Made by a program: the position numbers and the translations under genes
Notes under the pieces: generated by a model
Told to the model about the DNA's origin: nothing
The model's input: the letters and a program-made list of their open reading frames with translations, nothing else
The model's database searches: none
Origin: Phoronis australis
Taxonomy: Eukaryota > Phoronida > Phoronidae
Direction: 5' to 3'
Assembly (NCBI GenBank): GCA_002633005.1
Contig: NMRA01000659.1
Location: 2,500 to 66,499, forward strand
Length of the DNA: 64,000 nucleotides
Shown here: positions 15,501 to 24,635 of the stretch, in pieces
Layout of the letters: each line of letters opens with the position of its first letter
Position numbering within the stretch: the stretch's first letter is position 1

Positions 15501-18500
15501 AAGACAACAGTTACTGCAGTGTTTTGTGAATAGACTCTACTCCACTGTTATTCAATAATTGCCATCCTAGCGCATTACAATGTACACGATTGCTTAGAAA
15601 CAATGTTGGTGCAACAAGACGGTGGTTGATTAACAAAATGCATTGTAAACAAAAATCAACTGAAAAACAGCCAATGCAAACCAACGAACAAAACTCAGCT
15701 GTCAAATGAGCAAAAGAAAACAACAAGAAACTGTCAATAAACATCGACACACGGCAAAAACACACTTCCGTACCAAACTATGGCTAATTTCTTCAAGCCA
15801 CTGTTAATTCTTTCGCTCTTGGCAGATTTCTTTTTAGCAGACATTTCAGATCACTACCCCCAACAATAAATAAATTGCAATCACCTAATCAACGTGATAC
15901 AGGTAAATCCAAGAGCAATTTCTTTTAATCTCTCAATGTTCAGTGTTTTTCATATGTGAAGTAACATTGGGTGTATGAGATCAATAGAGAGGCACTTTGT
16001 ATTTTCTGGTATTATATTGTCAGATCAATAAACACAGACTTTAACAACAGTCAGTATTGACAAAAAGAATATCAAAAAATAGATACAATGGGTGTGTTCA
16101 TAAGACAAGAATGTGACATGATATAGATACAATTCTATAATTTAGAACACTCGAACATTCTTTGGTATTAGATTGTCAAATATGTTAAATTTTCAAAAAA
16201 AATAACAGTAGATTTTGTGAGAGTTTGTAACTGTATGGGAAACCTTGATATAGGTCAAGTGAAATTCCATTTTCTTTCTTACAATCAATAAGCAATGAAA
16301 CCCAAGTATACATGCTGTAAAAACTAAGCTATCTGATCACTCATCACACAGGAACACAGCATCACGGAACCGTAGTGAATTCCCCCCAGCAATGAGTGTC
16401 AAAAAACTCAAAAGTAGGATGACATCACAGGGAACTACTTCTCTATTGTTGTTCCACTCAATTTGAAAATTCAGTGACAGGTAACGACAGTAATTTTTCA
16501 ATTTTGAGAACAATCACTATGGACAAGAATGATTATTATGTGACAGAAGTGTTAGGAAAACTATGATGTGGGGCAACAGTGATGGCAGGTGTGGAATGGT
16601 ACATTTAGTTCCTTGGTAACGGCATTGAAATTTTCATGGGTTAGAAGAATTTTCCAAAAAAAGTATGTTAACAAATGGCAAAATGCAGATCTTGAAAAGG
16701 TTTTTCAACTGATCTTTGCTTTTGTGGAGTTTTGGAGATGCATTTTATAATGAGATTTTTTCAAAAATAACAAATAAATTTTGGTAGGAAACTTTCCAAG
16801 CTTTACACTAGCTTCTAAGATTGACTCAGTTCAGTCAAGATTATCTCAAACCTTGTACTTTGTACACAAAAATTGGACACTTTTGCAATATTCCAGATGT
16901 TCTAGATGACAAAAAATTAAAAACCCAGAAAAATTACAAAAGTGATTGAACTAATATTGTAAGTTTCACACTGTGGAAGACTTTACCATTTTCAAGTTCT
17001 GAGCCAATAAGTTACCACCACAAATATTATGAAAATTTTGTTCATTTTTAACTTACAAGCTAAGCCTTTGAAAGCTATGATGGGGAAATTCTAGGAACTG
17101 TTTTTATCCAAAATTGGTGAAACATAAAAGCGATGGAACTTCATGGATGTTGTAAACAAGAACATAGTAGTTCCCTACACAGTAAAGTACAGGTACTTGG
17201 CAGCTGAAATATCCATGGTGAGAACACAGGGGAGATAATCACACAATAATGACTGGCCTAACCATGTCATTACACTTCTTCTACCAAATGCAAATCCACA
17301 GATTAAACCTCCTCTCCAGAATGTAATACCATAAGTCTATTAATACACAAACTGGTCTGTTATCAGGGCAACTCCAGACAAACAGGTCTTAGAAACTCTA
17401 ATAATACCTCTTGTTGACAAAGAGTGTGTTGAAAGCAAAACCAGGACATGCCTACAATGGACAGTTTACCTAAAGGATTGTACTGCTAAAGATAAGTGGA
17501 AGGAAAATGTTGATTTAAATCTCCACTGTGGAGGGCATGCTTTAGATACTATGGACACTTGGGCAGCACTGATTGAGCTTCATAGGGTTAGACAGGCAGA
17601 GCAGCTAGTTTTATGACATTCCACCGATTTACAGCAACTATACTAAGTTTTATTTTAACCAACCAAATTAACATATCAGACCAGGAAAACAGCAATCACA
17701 AGCTGTCTATGGTCCATGGGAGTCACAAGGTGACTGTTTTCTGTCACTACATACTTATAATGCAAGATTTGTTTGCAGATTTAAGTTAAAAACAATTGTT
17801 ATTAAAGACCAACTGATTATTCAGTTGCCACCAGTGTTCTGTTGTGTGATTCCACGCAAGTGACAACGTACATGACAACGGAGGTTAATACCTTTCCAAT
17901 TTATGCAAATGACAAAAATTCCTGTAAGTGTAAAACTGTAGACTGACTGCCCTTCAAGAAGAAACAATAAAACATGGACTTCGCAATCCAAAGATTCAAA
18001 CAAACTCTCATCCATCTCTAGAAGATAATTATAACACCAACAAAATGCATAGTTTTCTGAGTGGGATGTGATTAAGCAGGTAATTCAACAACGCTAAAGC
18101 TCAAATAGCGCCGTACAATAATGCACAATTTGACCATCTCAAAAGCACCCCACTGAGTTCAACCTGAGATCTCAAATACCCTGCTGCATTTCCCAACATG
18201 ACTACTATGTAGTGCAGTTGGGATTTTGAAATTTATAATAAAAAATAAATACCATTTAAATGTTTTATAAATTAGTCAATGCCATAAAAGAACGGGTGCT
18301 TTACGAATCTCCTATACATTGTTTTTTATAACCTGACCAATGGTCAATCAACATCAATTCACGCAGACTTGTTATTGATCAAATCCTACAATACATGAAC
18401 CCACTTTCAATAGATGAACTTTAGTGAATCCCATGTATTTATAACCCTAGACCAAAGTATGAATAAAGATTCAAGTGTATATTTACTTGGTTGAACAAGC

Positions 18501-20457
18501 TTGTACTTCCACTTCATTTTCACAACACAATACAGGATTGATTTCTCTATGAGAACATATCCTTTGAACAAATAAACCTCACCAGTAAAATACTTTGATG
18601 CCTGAGTAAACTGAAATATTATGCAGTTGCAGCCATAAAACGTAACTTAATTATTCAGCTCAGTCTAAAACCAAATCATTAACTAACAACTGGTGCTCAT
18701 TAGAAAACAGTCATGAACTCCAAAGTATATGAGTTCAAACAATTGTTTGACAAAAAAAGTTGAGAGATTTTAATGTTAAACCGTTGCCTAGAAAACAAAT
18801 AACATCCAAAAGAGGATTAAACAACTGATTGTAAACTATGCTATATAAACACTCGAGCAATGAAGTAACTGACATAGCTAAGTCACTTTCAATTTTAGTT
18901 CTATTTAACTAATCCTAAAAGTTATAGATTAGTAGCATATAATTATCCAAATCGTTATGAAATAGAAATCATTTACTCACAGAAAGTGTACAGTTGAAGC
19001 TCGCTATCAGAAAAATATTTCTGAGTGGAAAATGAACTAATTTCTCAAACATCACCGCAGACACTATAAAACATTTGATGCCGATCAATATCAAATATTT
19101 TACTGAAAAAGGTTGTGTACACATAGATTCGTGCAACATCTAGAAATTTCCCATAACACATTGCACGTGCTATGCCTCAAAACATCAACATGCAAGGTTA
19201 AATGCTACCAGAAAGCAGACGACACTATAGCACTCTGCCCCTGCATCAGCAGCACAATTTGTCAAACACACCTTCCCACCATAACCATATCCCAGCATGC
19301 AAAGTGAGATCACATTTAGCTTCTTACATAACACCCTATGCATCAAAGCAAAAATGTGAAATAAAGAATGCTTTACCACCAATAGCCGGAATTCGAGAGG
19401 ACAAAAACAAATTTGAACTATAATGCTGTTACATGGAAATATAAATTTTATTTTGGCTTAAATAACTACTGAAGCATTTTATTGAAATGGGAGGCTGGTT
19501 TCAAAACAAGTTCTTACCAGAATGCCTGCGATGTGGCTGACCGATGTAAGTTGATATCGTCTGGTGAAAAGGGCAACTGAAAAAGAAGAGCAAAGCATTT
19601 AAATTTTAAAACTTTTCTAATGAGATGCCATACAAATCACACATCAACAGTTCTGCTAGAGAAAAATGCCAAAGCGGAAAGTAGCATTAATCCTAAATAC
19701 AGCCACATGACCCAGACTATGATTTTGTCAGGACAACATTCAAACATTTTGAGTACTTGGAGCTAGCATTCCTGAGCCTGTTCGCAAACCAATAAAACAC
19801 CTTACTGAAGTCTGCATTTTCGCACGCTATCCTAATACAATAAATAATGTGCTTTAACCTCAATTTTTACATTAAATCAATTAGAGTCTGAGGAAACAAA
19901 TTAACTGCTGACAAAGACCTTTGTAGACAGAATGTAAGTCATGTTGAAAAGTGTCGCGATATCTGCTTAGGAGCAAAATTTCACTTTGGATAAACTGATA
20001 AAAATTCTACTAATCACCTACAATTATTCTTATTTTATTTATGCCATTGTTAGAATTAGTTGTCAGAAAATTTAAGTTGACTTGAACAGAATAGAACCTC
20101 ACAGCATACCTTTTCAACAAAATAATACTCAATGGCAATATCCCATTTTAATTAATTAAAAAACAAAACACTACAGTTGAGCATACTTACAGGCACAACA
20201 AGATCGGACACAAAAGTGACCTCTGACTGTGGGGTCAAAGGTGGGGTCAAAGATGTCGCTGCCGGAGTTCTTTTCCTCACTTTGAACTGAACAGGAAGTG
20301 ACCTCGTAGGAGGTCTTGTCTTTAGGTTGGTACTCCAGGCCGGATTTGACTTGAGTTGTATCCCTAGTTTTCTCAGGTGTAACACAGACTCCCTGCCAGT
20401 GAATTCTCCATTTGACCTGGCCCTCAATGACCTGGGCCTTTTTGGGAAGGCCTGCAT
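362..20457 (-). CDS. Multi-EF-hand calcium-binding protein gene (14 coding exons, 3' end outside window)
   Basis: Fourteen exons on the minus strand join without a frame break into at least 744 residues; every junction has a GT donor, an AG acceptor and matching phase. Residues 1-200 are basic and rich in Ser, Pro and Thr. Residues 292-553 are acidic and low complexity (Asp/Asn runs, Pro-Glu repeats). Residues 587-744 carry EF-hand loops DTDGNGVLSMKE (about 612), DLNKDKTIDLNE (about 645) and DEDFSGKISLNE (about 701), with a fourth starting DKDRNG (about 740). All three full loops have acidic position 1 and Glu at position 12, so Ca2+ binding is expected from family knowledge. No signal peptide or membrane segment is seen, suggesting a cytosolic sensor or scaffold (inference). 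It is divergently paired with the coiled-coil gene. The exact family was not recognised. The C-terminus lies beyond the left edge. Confidence 0.85.
711..957 (-). mobile_element. MITE-like element, family A
   Basis: The ends TACGGTAAAAAAATCTTCA and TTGAAGAATTTTTACCATA are inverted repeats of each other. The body (cells around AACATGGCGGACAGG, TGTATGGTGTAGC) matches the copies at 2178-2415 and 14100-14352 in reverse orientation. No coding capacity is seen. Confidence 0.65.
1217..1286 (-). CDS. EF-hand gene, coding exon 13 (linker)
   Basis: 70 bp, acceptor TTCTTATTCAG, strong donor GTAAGTG. One base completes a Val codon and 23 codons follow (LSSADEPLELNLPKLAYHIT and three more), exit phase 0. 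It links the first and second EF-hand pairs. Confidence 0.8.
2046..2131 (-). CDS. EF-hand gene, coding exon 12 (EF-hand 2)
   Basis: 86 bp, acceptor GCATTTCAG, donor GTAAGACT, phase 0 in and phase 2 out. It encodes VFDLNKDKTIDLNEFVTVAAL and following residues. The loop DLNKDKTIDLNE has acidic or Asn ligands at positions 1, 3, 5, 9 and 12 but Lys at position 6, where Gly is usual. Confidence 0.9.
2178..2415 (+). mobile_element. MITE-like element, family A
   Basis: It starts TATGGTAAAAATTCTTCAAT and ends with the inverted form CTGAAGAATATTTAC. The internal sequence (GCCATACAAATCATTCCAAG, AAATTTCACCTGTCCACCAT) is shared with the other family A copies. Confidence 0.7.
2662..2829 (-). CDS. EF-hand gene, coding exon 11 (EF-hand 1)
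   Basis: 168 bp, phase 0/0, acceptor CTCCCTCTTTCAG, donor GTAAGTGC. Residues 587-642 form an entering helix (DQQRELYTKKFRSL), a canonical 12-residue loop DTDGNGVLSMKE with Gly at position 6 and Glu at position 12, and an exiting helix ending VALFMK. Confidence 0.9.
3725..3822 (-). CDS. EF-hand gene, coding exon 10
   Basis: 98 bp, acceptor TTATTTTTTAG, donor GTGAGA, phase 1 in and phase 0 out. Residues 554-586 start with four Asp residues and include TKDAMTIFRKRTESLKPASD. It lies directly before the EF-hand module. Confidence 0.8.
4423..4679 (-). CDS. EF-hand gene, coding exon 9 (Pro-Glu repeat exon)
   Basis: 257 bp, acceptor AACTTTCAG, donor GTAAGAAT, phase 2 in and phase 1 out. Residues 468-553 begin with VMNVDFSRPP, then a Pro-Glu repeat (PEPEPEPPPEPEP). 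They continue into a helical stretch around MDALNNTLKALENKLFNVDH and a GWVFPEEL motif followed by an acidic tail. Confidence 0.85.
4725..5200 (+). repeat. Dispersed repeat C, copy 1
   Basis: It shares with 60100-60530 the ordered landmarks TCTCAGAAATGGCTGA, ATGCTTTATA, CACTTTTGCCTGAGGGGCTA and a TTTTTGTGAA stretch. Beyond these the match is loose. It lies in the intron between exons 8 and 9 of the EF-hand gene. Confidence 0.5.
5254..5782 (-). CDS. EF-hand gene, coding exon 8 (acidic low-complexity exon)
   Basis: This is the largest exon of the gene (529 bp): acceptor TTTTTTTCAG, donor GTGAGT, phase 1 in and phase 2 out. It encodes residues 292-467, dominated by Asp, Asn, Glu and Ser. It includes an Asn/Asp run from an ATT/ATC trinucleotide tract near 5570-5600 and a ten-residue tandem repeat (DSDSKQADDI then NSESKEADDT). 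The composition indicates disorder and a strong negative charge. Confidence 0.85.
5414..5490 (-). repeat. In-frame 30-bp tandem repeat in EF-hand gene exon 8
   Basis: A 30-bp unit begins at 5414, 5444 and 5474 (the last diverged). It encodes the ten-residue repeats DSDSKQADDI and NSESKEADDT. The repeat keeps the frame and is likely to vary in copy number. Confidence 0.75.
6795..7075 (-). repeat. Dispersed repeat E, copy 1
   Basis: It runs from CATTCTGGGCTTGGCTATTC to CCCTCCAAGCCAAAAATGG and matches the reverse complement of 13440-13705 in order: the CCCATAAGGGG block, CAAAACTATT, CTTCTCAGTCACGGGACC, and ACTAGTTACCC. Divergence is substantial, suggesting old copies. Confidence 0.55.
8208..8393 (+). 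mobile_element. MITE-like element, family A, internally shortened
   Basis: It starts with GAGATTCTTCAATTTGGGAC and ends GATTGAAGATTTTTTATCAT. The middle shares CACATTGTTGCAAGTGCTCA and the AAAAGTTATTTTTG stretch with the 2178 and 14100 copies. It lacks about 50 bp of the longer copies. Confidence 0.55.
8580..8661 (-). CDS. EF-hand gene, coding exon 7
   Basis: 82 bp, acceptor TTTTACTTCAG, donor GTAGAT, phase 0 in and phase 1 out. It encodes residues 265-291 (starts GGEQSTPGGHLPL), Gly/Pro-rich and probably unstructured. Confidence 0.8.
10836..10890 (-). CDS. EF-hand gene, coding exon 6
   Basis: 55 bp, acceptor CACATTAAG, donor GTAAGTT. Its first base completes an Arg codon, then 18 codons (YSDAVAMLDYKPDGEHIE) follow and it exits in phase 0. 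The acceptor has a weak pyrimidine tract, but both phases match the neighbouring exons. Confidence 0.75.
12298..12652 (+). repeat. Degenerate tandem array, unit about 45-50 bp
   Basis: About eight diverged copies of a unit built from AAACTGAGGGTTTTCAGGGA, then CTATACACTGGACATGGT. Copies differ by substitutions and small deletions. It lies in the intron between exons 5 and 6 of the EF-hand gene. Confidence 0.65.
12898..13037 (-). CDS. EF-hand gene, coding exon 5
   Basis: 140 bp, acceptor AATTTTTTAG, strong donor GTAAGTT, phase 0 in and phase 2 out. It encodes residues 200-245, charged, including RGKYEFDEDELAKLRKQHTE, a predicted helix. Confidence 0.85.
13440..13705 (+). repeat. Dispersed repeat E, copy 2
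   Basis: It runs from TTGGGCCTGGAGTGGGTAAC to TAGCTGAGCCCAGAATGG. It is the inverted counterpart of 6795-7075. The GGGCC and GGGCT ends suggest imperfect terminal inverted repeats. Confidence 0.55.
13787..13948 (-). CDS. EF-hand gene, coding exon 4
   Basis: 162 bp, phase 0/0, acceptor TTAATATTTCAG, donor GTAAGC. It encodes residues 146-199. The second half is highly charged (TQKERIQAEQEAKERSREMK) and likely helical. Confidence 0.85.
14100..14352 (+). mobile_element. MITE-like element, family A
   Basis: It starts ACAGTAAAAATTCTCCATTT and ends AATCAAGACTTTTTTTACC. The internal sequence (TGCTGCGAATGCTC, CATACAAACCACG, GAAATTTCATCTGTCAGCC) matches the copies at 2178 and 711. Confidence 0.65.
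14744..14852 (-). CDS. EF-hand gene, coding exon 3
   Basis: This 109-bp exon has a pyrimidine-rich acceptor (TTTTTTTTCAG) and donor GTTAGT. It completes the Cys codon of exon 2 and encodes residues 109-145, basic and Ser-rich (for example SRSPGSAKSVALHGERF). It leaves in phase 0. It also fits in phase to the alternative first exon at 15774-15844. Confidence 0.8.
15774..15844 (-). CDS. Candidate alternative first coding exon of the EF-hand gene
   Basis: An ATG at 15844-15842 is preceded by an in-frame TGA three codons upstream and opens 23 codons starting MSAKKKSAKSERINSGLKKL. It ends at a GTACGG donor in phase 2. Joined to coding exon 3 it recreates a Cys codon and stays in frame, so a shorter isoform with a Lys-rich N-terminus is possible. 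No TATA box or other promoter element stands out, and the evidence is phase and composition only. Confidence 0.45.
15850..19517 (-). other. Long intron between EF-hand gene coding exons 2 and 3
   Basis: About 3.7 kb upstream of the alternative first exon. Open frames are short and have no matching splice sites. No clear repeat family was recognised here, although the 16.6-17.1 kb stretch is unusually T/A-tract rich. Confidence 0.45.
19518..19576 (-). CDS. EF-hand gene, coding exon 2
   Basis: This 59-bp exon has acceptor TTCTTTTTCAG and donor GTAAGAAC. It enters in phase 0 and leaves after two bases of a Cys codon. It encodes residues 90-108, beginning LPFSPDDINLHR. The exit phase matches coding exon 3 exactly. 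Confidence 0.8.
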
Positions 20458-20466
20458 TGTTGAAAC
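20191..20466 (-). CDS. EF-hand gene, coding exon 1 (start exon)
   Basis: The acceptor TTGTTCCAG is just right of 20466 and the donor GTAAGTATGC starts at 20190. The chosen start is the ATG at 20457-20455 (context AACAATGC, A at -3), giving residues 1-89, basic with many Arg, Pro and Thr. A second frame is also open through this exon, but it meets a stop in coding exon 3, whereas this frame continues through all later exons. The acceptor upstream of the ATG implies a separate non-coding first exon. Confidence 0.75.
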
Positions 20467-20655
20467 CTGGAACAATGTTAAATTTAATCATAAAGGTCTT
20501 TTAACAAAAGAAATAGACAAAAATATATAACAAATCATCTATGGCTATTCTAGATGTAAGACAGAATCTGGTGACCATGGGTTGTACTACTTAGGTTATT
20601 GTATTTGGTAATTGAAGGCATTGATCAGCACTTTCTATCAAAGGTCCTCAGGTTT

Positions 20656-20804
20656 TATGGTGTTTTCTCTCATAGTTCGTACACTAGTGAACAAACTGTT
20701 TTTCCCTTGGATGCCTACTGTACGAACTATTAGAGACAAACCCCATGTTTCAAGGGACGTGTACGAACTAATAGAGTGTACGATCTATTAGAGAAAACAC
20801 CGTA
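20656..20804. mobile_element. Compact foldback MITE with TA target duplication
   Basis: The ends TGGTGTTTTCTCTCATAGTT and its near-perfect inverse (CTATTAGAGAAAACACCG) are flanked on both sides by TA, the Tc1/mariner-type target site. The body carries further copies of GTACGAACTAATAGAG in both orientations, so almost the whole 149 bp can fold on itself. Confidence 0.75.
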
Positions 20805-22554
20805 ATTTATCACATGAATGCAACATCAAAAAATGTCACAGTCTAGACTGTGAAATAATTTGAGCCAAGACATTATGTTACGACTCACACTTTTTCTGCT
20901 TTCCATTACAGAATCAAGAGCTAAAGTTGTTCTCACTCACTCAGATTGCTTTTTAAGTGACTTAATTAAGTACAATAGACGAGACAAGTGTCAAGATAAA
21001 ACCAAAACGGAGTAGGGGACTCACGGCCTACCGTAAGCGCTAGCAGTTTACTACATTGGTACTGGTGCTAAACCCCACTAAGCAAGTAGCAGAGTATTTT
21101 AAGTCTGCTTAAATGATTGAAGCCAACAGCAAGAATTTGTGGTTAATAACAGAAACACAAAAACAAAAAACAAATTTTGTAGTTTTACAGCACTGATCAA
21201 AGCTAAAAACTTCAAGAAGTCTTCTCCCATTCAACAATAATTTCAAAAAACGAGTTTTCAGTTCTGGTTGTAAAACCAAGTGTATCCCTTTAACCTGCAC
21301 CTACATCCTTTTTTCATATAAACTTTTATTTCTATTTCTACAACAATTGGCCATCCTCTGACAAGTTCCAGTAGAAAGGAAATTTTAGTGTGCTTTTTAA
21401 GCTCTGTAAAGTATATTTTTGAAGTGTGCAGAAGCATAGATTTCTGAACTGTGTAAAAGAATAATTATGCTTTTGAATTGTCAAAAGTATTTAAGTTTTT
21501 GAACTATGAACAAGTAGAAGTTTTTGAACTGTAAAAGTAGACAGAGGATTTTGAAGTGGCAAAGATTTTAGAACTGACTTATAGTATAGAAAGTAGCTGG
21601 TTATGCTTAAACTTACACAAAGCGCAAATTCATGATGCCTTGGTTTCATGACGAGTTCATTCCACAAATGTATATGACTTTCCAAAATGAAATTGCTTTT
21701 GGAATGCAAACACATATTTTAGACTGAAACAATGCATTTAGTCATAGATTCTAAGCTACATAAGGTAAAGAGTGACTCGTGGCAAGATAATTCTAACTTC
21801 AAATGTTATCTTGAGGTGTTATCTGGACTAGGAGTGTTTACCTGGAGACCAGTTATCAGTAACAGACAGTAAAAAAGTAAACATTAAGTGTTGTGGATAA
21901 TCAAGCTGTGAATGATTTGTATGTTTTTTAAGTTTTAATATCCACAGTAACAGTACTCATGTTAAATCACTTCTGTCAGTACTATGACAAAGCAAACAAT
22001 AGAAAAATGTTAAGGAAGTAAGCAAGACTTTCAAAAACTCATTTTTCCTCATTTCATAAAAGACTAAAGTGAAACTAACTTTTATGCAAACAAAATTTAA
22101 CAAACAGTTTTCTATGATGTAAAACGTCTTGAACAATCAATATTTAAAAAAGAATTTCTAAGTCTAATCAGTGAATTTCTGGGAACAGTCAGAAGTTCAC
22201 TGATAAGCGCACACTCAAACTTTTGAAAATTGATATTAACATGGCATACATGTGTCTAGAATTGAAATATACCAACAGGTTATGAAAGATTTTATCAAAT
22301 GGTAGAGAATGTTCATTTGTTGTCTAAATTAACAAAGGAAAGAGACAGGACTTCAAACTAACATATCAACTACTTATTATCCTAGTACTGGGGCCCATAA
22401 AACACAATGGTATATAAACATTGACTTAAATGTATATAAATATACCAATTTCAGATAAAAGTAATAATCAAAAACAGCACTTTCATCATTTTTAAGGAGT
22501 TCAAATAATGTTTTGAATGATCACAAATTTTCAAAATATTGTCTGATGGTAGCA

Positions 22555-22670
22555 AAGGTACAGAACTATAGAATATAGCAAAGTATAATTTTGGCACTAT
22601 GGCAAAAATTGAAAATAAAATTCAACATGTCCAACATATTGTGTTCTAAATTGATAAGAATTTACCTTGC
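22555..22670. mobile_element. Probable fragment of a family A element
   Basis: The stretch with ACATGTCCAACATATTGTGT followed by AAATTGATAAGAATTTACC resembles the right end of family A. The left part is degraded. Confidence 0.35.
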
Positions 22671-23867
22671 ATAGTTGTTTAGGGTAGGAAATGTCTGACT
22701 GAAATATTCAGTACATGACCTAAAACTTATTCATAGACTTTTTAGAACAATTCCCCCACCCCGCATGCTTTAAGTTCATATTGAGCTAACAACTGAGCGG
22801 AAAATTATACAAAGTTAAATTAACCATGTTTGGAAATTTATAACTCAGTAAACACCAAAACAATTTGTTTTGATAAAATCTCAAAGTTTTCGACAAAAAT
22901 AATTGACAAAATATGTCATTTTCGTTTCAATTTTAAAAGCTTTTTGTTGTGAATGCGGAGCACAATTAAGGACTGTTAAATAAATCTTAAAAAGATGTTA
23001 GTAGGTCTTTGTAACCATTTTTATTTTAATATCAGAGAAAATGAAAACATTTTTACATCATATTTGTCTGCCAGTGTTCTAAAATTTCAGTGAAATTAAA
23101 AATTCAAATTTCAAGCAGTGGTGAATAAAAGCTAAGTTTTTCAGTCACTTCAGTCAGATCATATTCAATATAGTCTATAAAGGTACAGCTCAAATACAGT
23201 GGTCCATCAGTGACTTTAATAACCAGTTTCCACTCAGTCAGGGGTTCCTTATTCAATGATTGCCTTGTTTTTAAAATCAGGGGACACAAATTTCTTCAAG
23301 TTGCCAGTTAGTAATTTACAGACGTGTACACAGACTGAGGTAATTTCTTCTGTTTGACTTTCCTGTTCAAATTCACGATGATAGTTTAAAAAAAACAGAA
23401 TAAACTCATAGAAGAGTATAAATGGAAAATAATAAGTGCTAAGTAGGCCTATAGAGTATAGTACAATGTTTGTCCACAGCGACTCCTCAATCTTTAATTT
23501 AAGATCAAGTCTGTTCGAAAATTTAATGACAACTTCAATCATTCTACCGCTTGAATTTGGATCTATCACAACTGACAACAACAACACCGCCTAGGTTACT
23601 TTGTCCTCCTCCCTTGAGGCCAGTTAAGAAGTCTCACATTCCCGAGCCACATGTTGTGAGAGCTCATCTTAACTTCAGATCTGGATTGGAACTTACTTAT
23701 TCCCAATCGAGATTGATATGAAGTCAAGGTGCCCGCTCAATCACATCTGGAGCGTTTGTTTCAAGAGAACAACTTAATACTCACCTTTTATTATTCAGTA
23801 AAGCACTGATTTATACCGCACGTTGTTATTGACTGGGTGCTGTATCGATCTGTGAGAAACGACTTAC

Positions 23868-23925
23868 GCTTTGACTTAGTAGCTTAGTTGGGACTACCCG
23901 ATAGGCCTGCAGACTTTCCCCTAAC
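23868..23925 (-). other. Candidate non-coding first exon of the EF-hand gene
   Basis: Coding exon 1 has an acceptor before its ATG, so a 5' UTR exon is expected upstream. A strong minus-strand donor (AAAGC then GTAAGTCG) sits at 23867, just downstream of the CRE at 23927-23934. A second good donor (GTAAGTTCC) begins at 23696. The right boundary given here is only approximate. Confidence 0.35.
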
Positions 23926-23926
23926 G

Positions 23927-23934
23927 TGACGTCA
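23927..23934. promoter_or_regulatory. Palindromic cAMP-response element (TGACGTCA)
   Basis: This is an exact match to the full CREB/ATF/CREM consensus, in the divergent control region about 60 bp upstream of the candidate minus-strand first-exon donor. CREM-type sites are common in testis-expressed promoters (established knowledge); whether this one is used is not known. Confidence 0.55.
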
Positions 23935-24216
23935 TAGTTGTAGTAACCCCGTGTCACGAAAATATGGAATTGCAGTGAAGAAAATAAATGTTGCAAATAT
24001 TCTCAATAAGATTTATTTAAGAGACTTAGCCACTTTTCGAACTAAATTTATTTGTTTTTTCCAATTCAAGGTGATAAAACATTCTTCTGCAAGGAAACAA
24101 TGTCAATTGTGTGATGCTGGTGCTGCTCTCTAGTGATCAATTCTGATGCTAGGTTTGTCTCCCCTGTAGTGAACTGTCAAACTTATCTCCACGCAATCAA
24201 GACTTCTTATTTGTAT

Positions 24217-24222
24217 CACGTG
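24217..24222. promoter_or_regulatory. E-box CACGTG
   Basis: A palindromic CACGTG lies about 210 bp upstream of the coiled-coil gene ATG. It matches the USF/MYC-class bHLH consensus. A six-base site is weak evidence alone, but its position within the promoter supports it. Confidence 0.35.
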
Positions 24223-24434
24223 TAGCAAGAATTGTCCAATCAAATTTTGGCGTCATTTTCAGGTCAAAACTTCGGCTTCGAAGACGGCTTCCTGGCAAAA
24301 ATTTTAAATGTTTTGGTTGTTTTCATCACATGTGTTCAGGAATTTGAACGCGAAAACTTGAGAAAACATGGGTTCTTAAGCTGAATTTTGCTTAGGTATG
24401 CTTTGAAAGTCTCCGCAGGTAGATTTACTGAAAA

Positions 24435-24635
24435 ATGGCTCAAAATACAGGCACCTTAAACTCCTTAAAGACACCGATGGATTCTGTCGGTGCCAATGCC
24501 AATGGCAATGCAAGTGGAGAACCTCAGCCATCGGGAGATATGCTTCACCTTCTTGAAGAGTTCAAGCGACTTTATGAGAGTCGCCTCCGGCGGCTTGATG
24601 AGGCACATGTTGAAAATGAGGAAGAAAGGTTGTTA
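24435..24635 (+). CDS. Coiled-coil gene, coding exon 1 (start)
   Basis: The ATG at 24435 has A at -3 and G at +4. Residues 1-67: an unstructured Asn/Gly/Ser-rich leader, then DMLHLLEEFKRLYESRLRRL, where the coiled coil begins. The donor GTAAGT follows 24635 in phase 0. Confidence 0.85.

Larger units (their letters stand above)
20467..23695 (-). other. Intron 1 of the EF-hand gene
   Basis: AT-rich sequence with the foldback MITE at 20656-20804 and a possible family A fragment near 22.6 kb. The open frame at 23249-23587 (minus) has no coding-like composition and no usable splice context. Nothing else is recognised. Confidence 0.5.
23600..24434. promoter_or_regulatory. Shared divergent promoter region
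   Basis: The two genes are transcribed away from each other from this interval. It holds CCAAT at 23703-23707 and 24236-24240, a perfect CRE at 23927-23934, an E-box CACGTG at 24217-24222, and a TTTTGGCG sequence at 24245-24252 that resembles an E2F half-site. No TATA box is obvious on either strand. Co-regulation of the two genes is an inference from the arrangement. Confidence 0.6.

Noticed and set aside
20171-20491. Second long open frame over EF-hand coding exon 1
   Set aside because: It stays open through exon 2 but stops in exon 3. The chosen frame continues through 14 exons.
23249-23587. 112-codon minus-strand open frame near the divergent promoter
   Set aside because: AT-rich chance frame with no splice match to EF-hand exon 1 and no recognisable domain.
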